Positions 23,601 through 35,014 of a stretch of 64,000 bases of DNA are shown piece by piece (the stretch's first letter is position 1; each line of letters starts with the position of its first letter). Both the position numbers and the translations under genes were made by a program. This stretch comes from Morinoia aosen (lineage: Eukaryota; Arthropoda; Malacostraca; Amphipoda; Talitridae), in the NCBI GenBank assembly GCA_030386875.1, contig CM059569.1, positions 38,231,842-38,295,841 on the forward strand, given 5' to 3'. Below the pieces are notes generated by a model, which did no database searches, was not told where the DNA came from, and saw only the letters and a program-made list of their open reading frames with translations.

Positions 23601-26600
23601 TCAAAGCGGAACTCCTTAGGCGAAGCAGCCACAAGACCCGGCCTTACAAACTCTTTATATCGTATAGAAAATCTGATGTTGGAGCGATCTGATCTGCTCC
23701 ATTATGCCGCTGTTGTAAATCAATACTTAGTAATTTTCATATTTATTTCGTTAATAAATAAAAATTTTAATTTTTATTGGTATAATGTTTCAATTTGGGA
23801 CTTTTGATTCCATATGTCTTTTTGTTTTTAAGGCCGGGCGTAAGGAAGCCCAAAAAGGCCGGTATTAGCCTTGATCAAGCAGTAAGGAAGCCCAAAAGGG
23901 CCGGTATTAGCCTTGATCAAGCAGTAAGGAAGCCCAAAAAGGCCAGGACGAGACTCGTTCAAGCAAGGAAAAGCCAAAAATGGTCGTGAATAGCCTCGTT
24001 CAGGTAGTAGAGAAGCCCAAAATGGCCGTTGCATTAGCCGTTTCGATGCCCAGAAATAGCCGTTTAAATGGGCTAAAAATACTAGACATTTGCTCCGAAA
24101 AAGGCTAATTTACTGCTCGAAAACGACTAAACTCTTGGCTTATAATAAACTGCCTGAAAACGATCTGTAAAAGGCTCAGAATTTCAATTGGGATCATCTG
24201 ACGCGTGCAGAGGGAGGTCGCATGATTGTGGCGTTACTCGTCGTCAGTATACCTTCTAGCATGATTGGTCGAATAATATGCGAGTCATTCACTGCTAAAT
24301 CACCTTCACTTGATTGATTAGTCCTACAGTTGTTTATGATATGATGATATTAAACAACAATGCATTACTTATAGCGGGATTTCAATGTCAAATGGTCTTT
24401 TTTTAGGACATAAAACCCCGTACATTCCAACTCCCGTTGGAGTATTCTCGATACCCAGCCTGCCTACGTACATCAGTAGGTGTTCCGAGTGATGTTAACG
24501 CTACCTGCTTATGCTGAAATGATCTTTAACATGTTCACTGCGTTTCCACTATTAACGGTTGGTCATTTAAGCTGTAAGTAGCACATTTGGAATATAGACT
24601 TAATTGATCAAATACATTTTTATTCCTCCTTGAAAATATGAAAATGAAATTGCATGATTTTACCTCGTGTGATTACAGTTTTTTTAAAGAGATTGTGAAA
24701 TAGATGAAATGTCATTCGTGTACACCGGTACGTGAATGAGCAATTTACCGAATGGTACACCTATGGCCCATTACGCGGCGAACGTGTTAAATAAACAAAG
24801 TGGAGAGGTTTCTTCGTAATTACGATGCTAAACTGAAAACCTGTTAAGGAGATCATCTTACTTCGATCACTTGAGAGTTGATTTGCAGTTTAAGATTGCG
24901 GCGGTGCAGGTTGGGCTTCAGGTAAGCGTCAGCAGACGACACTCTTTCGCCGTTTTTCGCCGTAAACTGATTAAATGAGGTGCCTGGGGGGGGGGAATAT
25001 TGGTTACTGAGAGAAGCCAATATATTAGGCCAAATGTCAAAGAAACGTTTGGGTATCTTAACTGTGGACAACTTTTACAACAGGGTCTGAACACACTTTG
25101 GGTTCTCAACAAAGCAACTGTGTGAAATGAAACGTGTCTGTAGAACAGAAATGTTCCTTTTTGCGTTCAATTTTTTAAGGGAGAAAAACCAGGTGAGATT
25201 GCCTCAAAGTGAGAATGAAATTACTCCCTTTTAACAAAATTATATTCTGGAGAGGCATTGATTAATGAAGTGAAAATACCAAACCATTTTAATTACATAT
25301 TGTACCTTAATTTAGGTTAAGGTGTATAATTTGGTAAAGTTGAAATGAAATTTATTTAAACCTAGAAAAGTTTATTTTTGAAAAACACTTTTTCTGCTGG
25401 CTTACCTGAACTTCTAAGTACATCACATGACATACAACATAACATTAATTTTAGTGGGATTTCAACGTCAGATGGCCTTCTTTTTAGTATATGAACCGTT
25501 AAAAAAATCTCTCATGACAAAATTACTAGCAACAAATATCAAAATTGATGAAGGCACCTATTAATGCACTGAAATCTTTAAAAAAGATTCATTCCCTCAT
25601 CGTATTTGAAAACTATCTGTGGTGTGTCGGCAGCAATGACAGTTAAACCCTGATCTAAGATTGAGTTAGAGTTGATCTGAAATCAAGTCAAAGTAAATTT
25701 TACAACATCAGTTCATCATATTTATCTCATTGTACCGCAACCATGTATCCTGCTCGACTTCAGTGGAGTTTGTATGAAAACCGTGCCGAATATTTCGATC
25801 CTTATACCGAGGAAGAGTCAGACATGCTCTGAGTGCCGGCTTTCTTATAGCTCCAGTTCATGGTTGATATCGGAACTCTGTTCCTGAGGCGAATTAAAAA
25901 ATTCCCATGCAAGAATAAATGGCTGTACTTTTATATAATTTGAATGCACGAAATAAAATAAAAGCTCAAAACTTAGTCACGGTTTAAGCTAGATAAAGGA
26001 AACACAGACAGAAGGTACTGAGCAATGAGTGTCACTAAATGCCCCGCTTTTACGCGACCAGGAATTACCACGGGTCATTCCATCCCATTGACCACGGATC
26101 ATTTCATCCCATTGACCAAGGGTCATTCCATCCCATTGAAAACGGGCCTTTTCATTCCATTGAAAACGGGCCATTCCATTCCAGTAATCATAGGTCATTC
26201 CATTCTGTTGACCACGGATCAAACTTACACCGTGGTCAGAGGGTGCTGAAGGACACTCACCGATGAATTCTCCTGCGTTGTAGTCGATTTCTTCGAGCCC
26301 CAATTCCCTGCCTGCCTCAACGACCACCTTGCCCACCGGCGGTACCCAACGCACTTTTTCTACGCTGAGGGGACCGTCGGTGCCCCGGTACGGAGCTGCA
26401 GGGAGCCCATCGTAAAGACGTGTTAGAAAATTCTTTTATTCTGATTTACAGAGCTCAGAACGGGAAAGATAGAAATTTTCGAAAGGTACTGCTGTCTGGA
26501 ACTGCCCTGAAATAAATGCTTCTAATTCTAATTGCTCCTTGCAGTGATCTATTTCTGTAAATAAAGCATGTGTCCTCTGAATATTTAAAATCGTAGCGCT

Positions 26601-29600
26601 TAAAGGTTATGAAATGAATTAAATCAACAGAACTAACTCAGGTTTATTCTGGGGTATCACACAACTACCGAACTCACGACATTTTTAAAAACAATCACTT
26701 CTAGACCTTCTCTAGATTGTTTAGAATCCCTAGACAATACCTGAAGCTCAGAGATAAAGGAAACATAGAAAGAGAAATCTCTGGTAATTAACATGATCTG
26801 TGAAGATCGTTGTACTCAAACCTTTCCGAAGCCACTATCTCTCACAGCAATATTATTTCGCCCACTTTTTACAAAGAGCAACAACAAATTGAGCTTTCAT
26901 TGCATAATAACAGTCACTGACAGGACTTACTTTCCTGGAATTCGCACAACACCATTTCATTTTTTTGTGTACGTTGTACTTTAACTACTTTTCAAAACGT
27001 GTGAGGCCTCCTGACATTGGCTACATCACCTGATATTGACAGAATAATAACAGTGGTCTCCTAATAGTATCTGAGATCAATCCTACCATCGTTGGGGCTG
27101 AGGCGCCCTTTGTAATTTTCCATCTTTTTGTAGTACTTGAGCACCGTCTGATAGTCCCAGCCCTCGTTGCCTTGTTCTGCCCAGTTGTCGTAATCTCTGG
27201 AGTTCCCGCGATGGTAAGTCAGCTGGTTGATGGTGCTGGACCCTCCAATGACTCTTCCTCGCTGGTATATTTCCTGAAAAATGAAAAAACGTTTACTTCC
27301 AGAAGAGTTTCCTCTTATAACTCTCCCTCGATTGTACTTTTCCTGAAAAAGGAAAAAAACGTTTGTTTCCAAAAAAGTTGACGCTTGAAATGTACCACAT
27401 TGGATTTAAAAAAAATTCTTGACATAAAGGTCCTTTATTGATAGATAAATCATACGAGGTGTACAAGACACACATTACTACAGTGACAAACAATAGCTTG
27501 CTTCAAGATATTCTTATCTGTCTCAATTTTTTACTAATGGAGTTTGTTTGCTTGGGATGTTACCAACTTTTAGAGCATCTTACCTCGAGTATTGTTCAAT
27601 TATCAATTATCAGAGTGAAAATCTAGTATTCAAGCTTCCAAACGCAATACACATCTTTCCTTCTTCACTACGTTTTTTTGTATAACTTTTGAAAGTCTTT
27701 TTCGAGTTTCTTCAATTTTTGCTTCTGATCAGAAGCAATGCTTGTCAAATTACGTATAATATTAGGGAAAAATTGATCTAACGTACGGGTCAGGTCCTAC
27801 ACAATAAAGAACTTTATTATCCCCCTCTGCATAGTTTATTTAACCTTTTACAGTCATATTGAATTTCAATATCCACTTTTATAAATTGCTTAAACATATT
27901 TTATTCCTTGGGAAATTTGTGCCCCAATGGGATATTTTAAGTTCATTTTCGAATGGCAGTCACATCCTAGTTGTGATGTCGGCGACTACATGATGCCGGT
28001 GTCAGTTTAGTGATGGCGGTCGTGATAACGGTGATGTGAGTACAAAATGCCGACGTTGAATGATTAAGGAAAATATTGAATCCTTTAATTTTTGACTGGA
28101 GTGAAATTTTTGAATGTGAACAGTTTCTTCATTCATTTTCTCAACCCATCACCAATTTTCCTCAATATACAGTACTCTGATTCACAAACAGTGTACCCAT
28201 TTCTATTCTACAAGATATTAGCATCATCTGGTAACGCAGTATACACTCGAATCAGTGTTGAGTTTTTACAATACCATTTCTCAGATGAATTAAATATATA
28301 ATGCTGCAGCTATTTTTTTACCCACATAAATCTTTCAAGCCCATCTTTGCTATTCAAAACAAACCTAATTAATCACAAAATGAGTTTACATTTGTGTTAT
28401 CGCACGGCATGCATCATTTTCTGTTTAGCTCAACTCTGAGCTTACCAACTAATTGTGTTTCCAGATTTTTTTTCATATTTTGTTGATCACATCAATCCCT
28501 TGCGTCTGCACAGACATGATGCAACAGAAATAATACAAAATTCTGCTTAAACTGTGAAACGCAATAGTGTTTCTTCTTTCAGCCATAAGCTATTACTTTT
28601 TTCCGACTTTTTCCGTAGGACTTGGATGGTTGAACTGGATAGTCGTAACTATCGGTGCTCTCCCCGAGCATAGGCACGAAATGGAGCTGAGGGACCACGG
28701 TGTACGCTTGCGGTTGCCCTCCTGTCTCAAACACCAGCACATCCCACTCCGACACCTCCGACAGCCGGCCCGCTACAGCGCTCCCCGCAGACCCGGAGCC
28801 CACTGTAAAAAGGGATATTTCATTCCAATCAAGACTGATACATATAATGTAGCATATTGGTTTTTCAAATGGTTATGCATCTCTACCATCAAGACGCAAT
28901 GACTTATACCCCTGTTGAAGCCGGTACTCATTTCCCGCACCTGGATAGAGTTGGGGAATTCGGGTTGAGTTCTACTTTTTACAACAGGAGGAATTACCAG
29001 GCCGCACTACCGGGATTCGAACCGCCGACACCTACACGTGAAAGGCGCGCGTTAACCACTCAGTCACGGTGACCACGTACAAAGTGTTAGATTTCACCAC
29101 CAAAAATGAGAGCTATCAATTCAAAAAGAGCATGCGAGTAAATAATAATAACCTACACAATGAGAGCATCAAATTCAAAAAGAGCATGAACATTGAGTGG
29201 CACATTGATGAGATGAATGTTCAATACGTGGGCGTGACTTTCACGAAAAATTAAATAGGGTGCCTCACCTCCATTTCTGTCTCGACATTATCCTATCATT
29301 TTACAAAGCCCTTTAAATCGACGATGATGCTCCCCAACATGACGTCATGCTTGTACGGGACATATCTGAGTCATATCAGTAACAATTGAAGATTCTCCCA
29401 ATTACCATTATGGTTTTATATTGTGTTCAAGAGCTCTGCTATCATGCCACTAATTAATAGAATTTAAAGATGAATAACACTGATAAACCTGATATTTTTT
29501 TATGTAATTTGCTGTTCTCATTGCACAGGCTTACCATCCAACGTGGAGTATATTGACAGGGTAAATATTTACTTCTGTTTTCAGGAAGCAAATTGGACAT

Positions 29601-30859
29601 ACTTTGGCTCGTCTAAAATACTAGTAGCCTGAAATTTAAGCTTGCATCGTTGGAGGCCAATGAGAAAGTCAGATTTGCTGACTGATAAACCCGTATCTTC
29701 TGAGGCTGATTATTCCGTTGGAATCTTCCTGATGTTCAGGGATCGGAGAGAAAGTCAGATTTGCTGACCGATAAAGCCGTAATTTCTAAGGCTGCTTATT
29801 CCGTTGGAATCTTCCTGACACTCAGGGATCGGAGAGAAACTCAGATCTGCAGACCTTTATTTATGAAGTTAAGATTCGTCAACAGGTTTTTTCCGTTGTT
29901 GCGAATAGCTTCCAGCATTTCTCGGAATTCCAGACTGCTGCGTGAAGAAGCTAGTATGTTTCAGCTAAGTAGCGAAATTTCCGCAAATGAAGTCCGGTGA
30001 AAAAGCGACTGAGCTAACAAGCTAACGAAATTTTGAAGATCGTGACAGAAGTCCGTTTCGCAAGTATCCATGATACGCGAGCTCAGTTTATCCTAGGGAA
30101 GCATTAATTTCCCTTCGTAGTACAGAAGCACCAGTCGACCTATCTTGGCGATGGCTGAACAGTAATGAACGAATTATTTTTAACCCAATAACTTAATTTC
30201 CCATCAAAAGTTGAGACAGTTCGAAAAGAACATTTGATTCCGAGTGTAACAATGAAAAATTTTAACGTTTGTATCAGAATCTAATTTGAACTAGCAAGGC
30301 CATTTCATTATTGAAAAGTTTCCGCGTACAGCAAAAGTAGGTAAACTCATACAAATGCATTCTCAGAGTACTCACAGCACCGTCACTCATTCTCTATAGT
30401 CTATACCTTTTTCCGTTGATCAAGTTAAGTTTTTCCAGCATAATTTAAATTTTTTTAAAGAGATTATGTGAAATTAAATAATGGTGGACTGAAGAACGAT
30501 AAAGCTTTATTCGAAAAGTGCTAGATGCTTTTCCATTTTTATAATTTTTTCATTGTGGTTCTTGCAGTCCTTATGAAGAGTATTTAAAAGCCACATTAAC
30601 ACTTACATTTATTTGTACATATGACAACAAAAATATCATGGAAATTTAATTTCATTCGGCCACAGAATCAATCATTAACTCTACTCGCTTGATTTTAATA
30701 TATGACCTCAAAATTGAAACGAAACTTGTATTCAGGGATCTTGACCGGGGGAAAGCGTAATGGCGTCCTGGCGTTAGTTATAAGGCATTTGAAAATCCAA
30801 TGTACAAGGTGATATATGTATCAGGCTTGAAATTGGAAATAAAGCATCCGTAGATGCCT

Positions 30860-30927
<68 letters not shown>

Positions 30928-31440
30928 GTATTAACTCGTTTAGTTGGCGCAGTCTACAACACGCGGAGACGCACACGAGCATTTGACTTGGATATCATGA
31001 TGAAGTACAGTTGCTCCTATTAAGTGCCAGATAATGTGTCTAAGCTCTTTTCAAACAGCTTCAAGATTTCCTTATAATATGACCTGATTAACTTTCAATC
31101 GTTAAAATTTTGTCCAATAGACTGCAACATCGCTAATAAGACATTACGAAGGAACTTAAAAAACCATCGCATCAATAATATAACCTTACGTACGTTAAGG
31201 AACAATTCAAAAAGCCATCACTTTGATAATAAAATGTCAAGTGTATCAAAGAACAATTTGAAAAGTCGTCACTTCTATCTTGCATCTATCCTATCATTTC
31301 ACAAACAACTCACCAACGATGAAGTCGACGATGATATCCTCCGGCATGACGCTGGTGTGGAATACAGGAGCGGTCACAAACATTCCGGCCAACACGCTCA
31401 CCAGTTTTGTGATTATGGCAACGACGGAAAACTCTGCCAT
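14660..31440 (-). CDS. GMC-family FAD oxidoreductase, glucose dehydrogenase-like, complete (14 exons, 600 aa)
   Basis: Exons: 31440-31314, 28802-28597, 27273-27087, 26395-26261, 24983-24862, 22418-22362, 20267-20154, 19639-19483, 18686-18532, 17132-16955, 16709-16636, 16215-16064, 15191-15130 and 14736-14660. The sum is 1803 nt with every phase consistent. Introns are GT-AG except intron 6, which is GC-AG. Residues 4-24 are hydrophobic (signal peptide or anchor). The FAD motif GSGSAGS is at 44-50, GMC signature 1 ([11 protein letters not shown]) at 117-127, signature 2 ([15 protein letters not shown]) at 293-307, the catalytic His in SHMTSTCKM at 533 and the partner Asn in SGNTNAP at 577. GMC enzymes oxidise alcohols or sugars using FAD; the substrate here is unknown. 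Length and C-terminus fit the family. The first ATG is used because the Rossmann fold starts only about 36 residues later and no upstream in-frame extension looks coding. Confidence 0.95.
15895..15985. repeat. SINE body fragment in intron 12 of the GMC gene
   Basis: The stretch with AGTCAAGCCGGTCCCTATTT and CACCTGGGTGGAGTGGGGAA matches the non-tRNA body of the SINE at 28880-29078. The tRNA-like head is not evident here. Confidence 0.5.
22362..22368 (-). promoter_or_regulatory. GC-AG splice donor of GMC intron 6
   Basis: Exon 6 ends AACAACAAG and the intron starts GCAAGT, the optimal context for a GC donor. The intron ends with CAG before GTGAAACGAGCG of exon 7. The same GC donor is present at 6543 in paralogue 2, so it predates the duplication. 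Confidence 0.8.
22849..24192. mobile_element. Non-autonomous DNA transposon, about 1.34 kb, in intron 5 of the complete GMC gene
   Basis: The ends are perfectly inverted (CCCAATTGAAA left, TTTCAATTGGG right). Subterminal regions on both sides are related in inverted orientation and rich in words such as AAAAGGCC, TTTTCAGG and GTCGTTTT. The matching intron of paralogue 2 (about 7615-7640) runs through the site without it. No transposase frame was found; the 62-codon minus-strand frame at 23446-23634 is not recognised. A piece at 23301-23380 starting CAGAGCTGG with repeated TATCTAGATACTAGATA words resembles a hAT terminus and may be a nested relic. The superfamily is not decided. Confidence 0.75.
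23840..24010 (+). repeat. 42-bp tandem repeat inside the DNA transposon
   Basis: Units begin at 23840, 23882 and 23924 with GTAAGGAAGCCCAAAAAGGC; a fourth, diverged unit begins near 23966. The first two units differ at very few sites. The reading frames across the array are a product of the 42-bp (14-codon) period, not a gene. Confidence 0.85.
26060..26225. repeat. 24-26 bp tandem repeat in intron 4 of the complete GMC gene
   Basis: About seven imperfect copies of a unit like CATTGACCACGGGTCATTCC follow one another. The same position in paralogue 2 (near 8805) has a single ATTGACCACGG, so the expansion happened after the duplication. Small frames on both strands here are repeat artefacts. 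Confidence 0.85.
28880..29078 (-). mobile_element. tRNA-derived SINE in intron 1 of the complete GMC gene
   Basis: On the minus strand there is a pol III A box (TGACTGAGTGGTTAA, 29066-29052) and a B box (GGTTCGAATCCC, 29023-29012) at tRNA-like spacing, followed by a non-tRNA body. The head looks most like a tRNA-Ser or tRNA-Leu type. Box spacing and context fit a SINE head rather than a functional tRNA, because no acceptor stem closes. The aligned intron of paralogue 2 lacks the insertion. Confidence 0.7.
29664..29850. repeat. Tandem repeat of about 85 bp
   Basis: Two full copies and the start of a third occur, each with GAGAAAGTCAGATTTGCTGA and later TTCCGTTGGAATCTTCCTGA. It lies in intron 1 of the complete GMC gene within a stretch (about 29664-31190) that has no match in the shorter intron 1 of paralogue 2. 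Confidence 0.8.
30862..30927 (+). repeat. (ATT)22 microsatellite
   Basis: An uninterrupted run of 22 ATT trinucleotides in intron 1 of the complete GMC gene. Confidence 0.97.
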
Positions 31441-33751
31441 AATGAGTCTCCTGATACAGTGATTTGTGGTGCACGAAATTCGAAATTACAAAGAAGATGC
31501 ACGGCGTGAGACAACGATGCAGCTCTGACGAGAAGAATCTTCTAATCTTCAGTTGTTTGTCTTGGACCGTTAACCTGTTTTTTTTATCGCACAAGCAATT
31601 CTAACAAGTGTGGCTCAAGATATTACTATGAATACAAGAAAAAACAATAGGATATTAAATTAGCCCCCTATCTCATAAGCATTTTGAAGTATTTTGTTTT
31701 TCTTGATGTCTTAGCATCGTGAAACTTTATGAAACTTTTAAAGAACTTTCGTTACGTCTAGATAGCCTTCAAAAGTATTATGACACATCCAAACGCATTC
31801 AGTACCAAGTGCAGTAATCGCAAGTCAGACTCAACGGTGATGCCGACGCTCTGTTTATAGCAACTAGCGTCACACTGCACTGTGCTAGAGCGGTGTGGTG
31901 GAATCAACGGAGATCTACCTAGGTCTTCCCCTCAAAAATTTCCGTCTAAGAACCTTGGGCCCAGGTCTGAATGTTTAGAGCGCCTACGAGGTTGACCAGC
32001 AGTTTTTAAGACAGTTATCCATCTTTCGGGATTTGGTGTGTTTAAGAAATAATGGATTGTATTACGTCATTTGATAACTGTTTTTATGCCTCCTAGCTGA
32101 TTTCATATGATTGTGATAGAGAATTATTCTTTATTAAAGAACAAGTACTATTCAAATGATGAAACACAGATGTAAGTGAACTATTTTTGTACAGAGTTGA
32201 TAAATATACGTATACTTTATTTTTAGACGGACATCTGATTTTGTCTTTCCTTATTTCATTTCAACTATTGATTAGGGAATTCCGATGGATTCTCTGGTAG
32301 TATTTAAATTATTTATAAGTTGTCAGCCATCTCTTTTCTCATAAAATGTCCAAGATATAGTATTTTGACTGTTACTCTCAATACCATAATTAGATCCCGA
32401 CACGGCTATAGTACGCCTCGTATGGGATGTCTTCCAACCTTTATATTGAGTATGCTTTATATCGAGAAATTTTTAAAATCCAACGTGTTATACATCTCAT
32501 GTATCAACTTTTTGGGAAATAGACGGGTTTTCTTTATTTCTTTCTATTATGTGATGCTTGATGCACGAACTTGCAAGCCGAAGGACTACACGCGACAAAT
32601 TTCTGCCACAACGCTCTAAAAACTAGCGTTACCAGCGCAACAGTGATACGGCTCGTTGACCTCCAAACGAGAATACTCGCATAATAAGCCTTCTGATCTT
32701 GAAATTATGTAGGTAAAACTCATAAAATTCAAGTTCAGCACAAGCATCGCTTAGTTTTTGTTAATATTGTGCATATGGCTTCAGATTTGTTCAAATGCTC
32801 GTGTACGCAGAATAAGTGTATTATCAGCTCTAGGGTGACGCAGTAACCACAGTATGGTTAGAGATGGTGTTCAGGTTTGTAGCCTATATTTTGTCAGGTA
32901 TTAAAATTGAAAATTCAGTGGAAAATACCCTCTTCGAAATTCGGAATCAGGCGAAATCATTGAAGAATGATAACAAAGAGTTTACAATCACCGCAAGCCT
33001 TATGAGGAAAATATTTTTGCTTCAGATTGAGTACTTTTTCAATAATTTTTTTACGTCAGATTGAGCACTTTTCAACAGTTAACTTCTGATTAGGGAGAAG
33101 AATTAAATGAAAAAGTATTTAATATGTTGCTATTTTTTGTCAGCGCAAATACACACGCCTGGAAATAGGCATGCAGGAAAATCGGAGCTAGGCAGGTAGA
33201 TTCCTTCTTTGGAGGAAAAGTTCAGCTTCTCAAGGGAATACCCAGTGCTTCTACTTTTAACAATAAAATCATTTACCATTTAGCTATCATTTAATAATGA
33301 AATAAACTCATTACAATAAAATCAATTCTTCGTCTCAAAGAAATCTTATTGCAAAGACAACCAGTTCTCACTGCCTTAACTCAATTAATTAAAAAGTACG
33401 TTGGAGAGACGTGAACAGAAAAGGGAGAGATACCATCAGCGGTGTATGCGTTTTCAATAAACGCAGCAAAAAAGAGAGAAATAAGATAAATAGTAAATAC
33501 TGATAAAAAAACACCTTTAAACACATTTTCCACTTACAATCATTCATACCCGTAGGTTTCTGCGGTAGCCGGTGGTGCTGTAGATATGATTAGCAATATT
33601 ATATGATTTTCAGCCAAAAACTAAAAGAAAAAAGAAAAAAAGAAACACATTTTATTTCCAATATACTACAAACATGAAATGTCGATACATTGGTTTTTAA
33701 AAGACATTAACATTGACATCCTTAACTGTTAATAGGACATTGGTATCGTCA
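31441..33751. other. 5' flank of the complete GMC gene up to the Gypsy insertion
   Basis: A TATAAA on the minus strand at 31859-31854 lies about 415 bases before the start codon and is the best promoter candidate; the equivalent stretch of paralogue 2 (near 12480) lacks it. Homology to the paralogue 2 flank is patchy to about 32840. From there to 33751 the DNA is A/T-rich with no gene seen. The last 80 bp belong to a dispersed repeat that the Gypsy element interrupts. Confidence 0.45.
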
Positions 33752-34259
33752 TGTTAGGTTTGCCGTGGGTATGGCCAAACGCAAAACGTAAATCGATAAG
33801 TATTTGTAAACCATGAGAGAAGGTTAATGAGGCGAGGAAACTCAGCTTTTGGTTCGGGAATTTATTCGGAGGAACGCCCGGCGGACTGGCGGGATCTTGA
33901 CTGGAAGATCTTCTCTAGGGGTGGCACTCCGTGTCAGCGAGGTCCCGTGGTCGATGGTGAAGTTCGGCGAGGTGTAATGAGTGGTGTTTGGAAATTTATA
34001 GAAGCCTTTGACAAAGAACCTTTGACGTTGATGGTGTCACTTATGGTATCTTGTTTATTTAATCCCAAGCTGGACGAGCAAGTTATCGTAGTAGAAGCAG
34101 GTATTTTAGCTAGCCTGTGGGTGTAATCTTAGGCTTACTAGCTTCCAACATAACCCATGTGAATTGCCAGGGAATTATTTATAATTGGGATCTCTCAGGC
34201 CCAAACTCAGGTAAGATTCAGTTAAGACAAAACAAGTCCAAAAACAAGTCCCAACAAGG

Positions 34260-34929
34260 TGTGGTGGTATGAACACACACCACCACAACCTTCGCACGCT
34301 TCATGGTTGGAGATGAGACCACACGCAACTCCAGTGTTTGAGGCGAGGAAAAATACACCGCGCGGTCCGACGTGAAAGTAAACAGGCGTTCCCGCCAATC
34401 AGAGACCTGGACGGGTAGAGTCAACCTCCAGCGAGGCCTATATAAACAGCCGCGCAGCCAGCGGAGCTCAGTACACTCTCAGCGTCCCTGATATTCACAC
34501 TAAGCCTCGACGCTCCGCCAGCACCTCACTCGTCGGCTTCACCGCCTCCTCGACAGCCAGCCGCCACGTCTTGTTGCTTGCTAGACGCACCAGTTCCCCG
34601 CTACCGCCTCTGGTACTCCTTGGTCGGAGACCCTCGGACAGCAACAGCCTCACCGATCTGCTCTCGCCCCTCAACCACGCAGCGTCTCCCCGACAACCGT
34701 CGGTCCGCCAAGACGTCATCTGTCACTGTATTACTCGACTGTAATATTCCCTTGTGCCATTATTGTCGGCGACCTTCAAAATAATACGGCGTTTATTCCA
34801 GTTGTGTTTTCCTCACCTTGCCGGTTCGTTTGCACCTCAGGCACTCACTTCGGGCAAAGATATTTCACAAGTCAATAGATATTCACAAGTCTGCCCGGAG
34901 TGTAAAGCAGCCTGAGGGAGAACACCACA
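34260..34929 (+). mobile_element. Solo LTR of a second LTR family
   Basis: A 670-bp unit starts TGTGGTGGTATG and ends AACACCACA, flanked by the 4-bp duplication AAGG. The uninterrupted site is seen in the other Gypsy LTR near 42352. It contains a TATATAAA at about 34437, consistent with an LTR promoter. It is a fossil left by LTR-LTR recombination. Confidence 0.9.
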
Positions 34930-35014
34930 AAGGCCCAAGCTCAGGTAAAACAAGGCCCAGAATAAAGCCCAGGGAGACTGAGTGTGTGTTGGCGTTTGGT
35001 GAGGTCGTTGAGGT

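Noticed and set aside
23795-24034. Frames rich in [12 protein letters not shown]-like repeats
   Set aside because: The 42-bp array keeps frames open; no protein family is suggested.
26025-26354. Frames of 74-121 codons with repeated [10 protein letters not shown]-like text
   Set aside because: They read across the intronic tandem repeat; only the part that coincides with GMC exon 4 is real coding sequence.
29012-29066. A functional tRNA gene
   Set aside because: A and B boxes are present but no closing acceptor stem is seen, and a non-tRNA body follows, as in a SINE.
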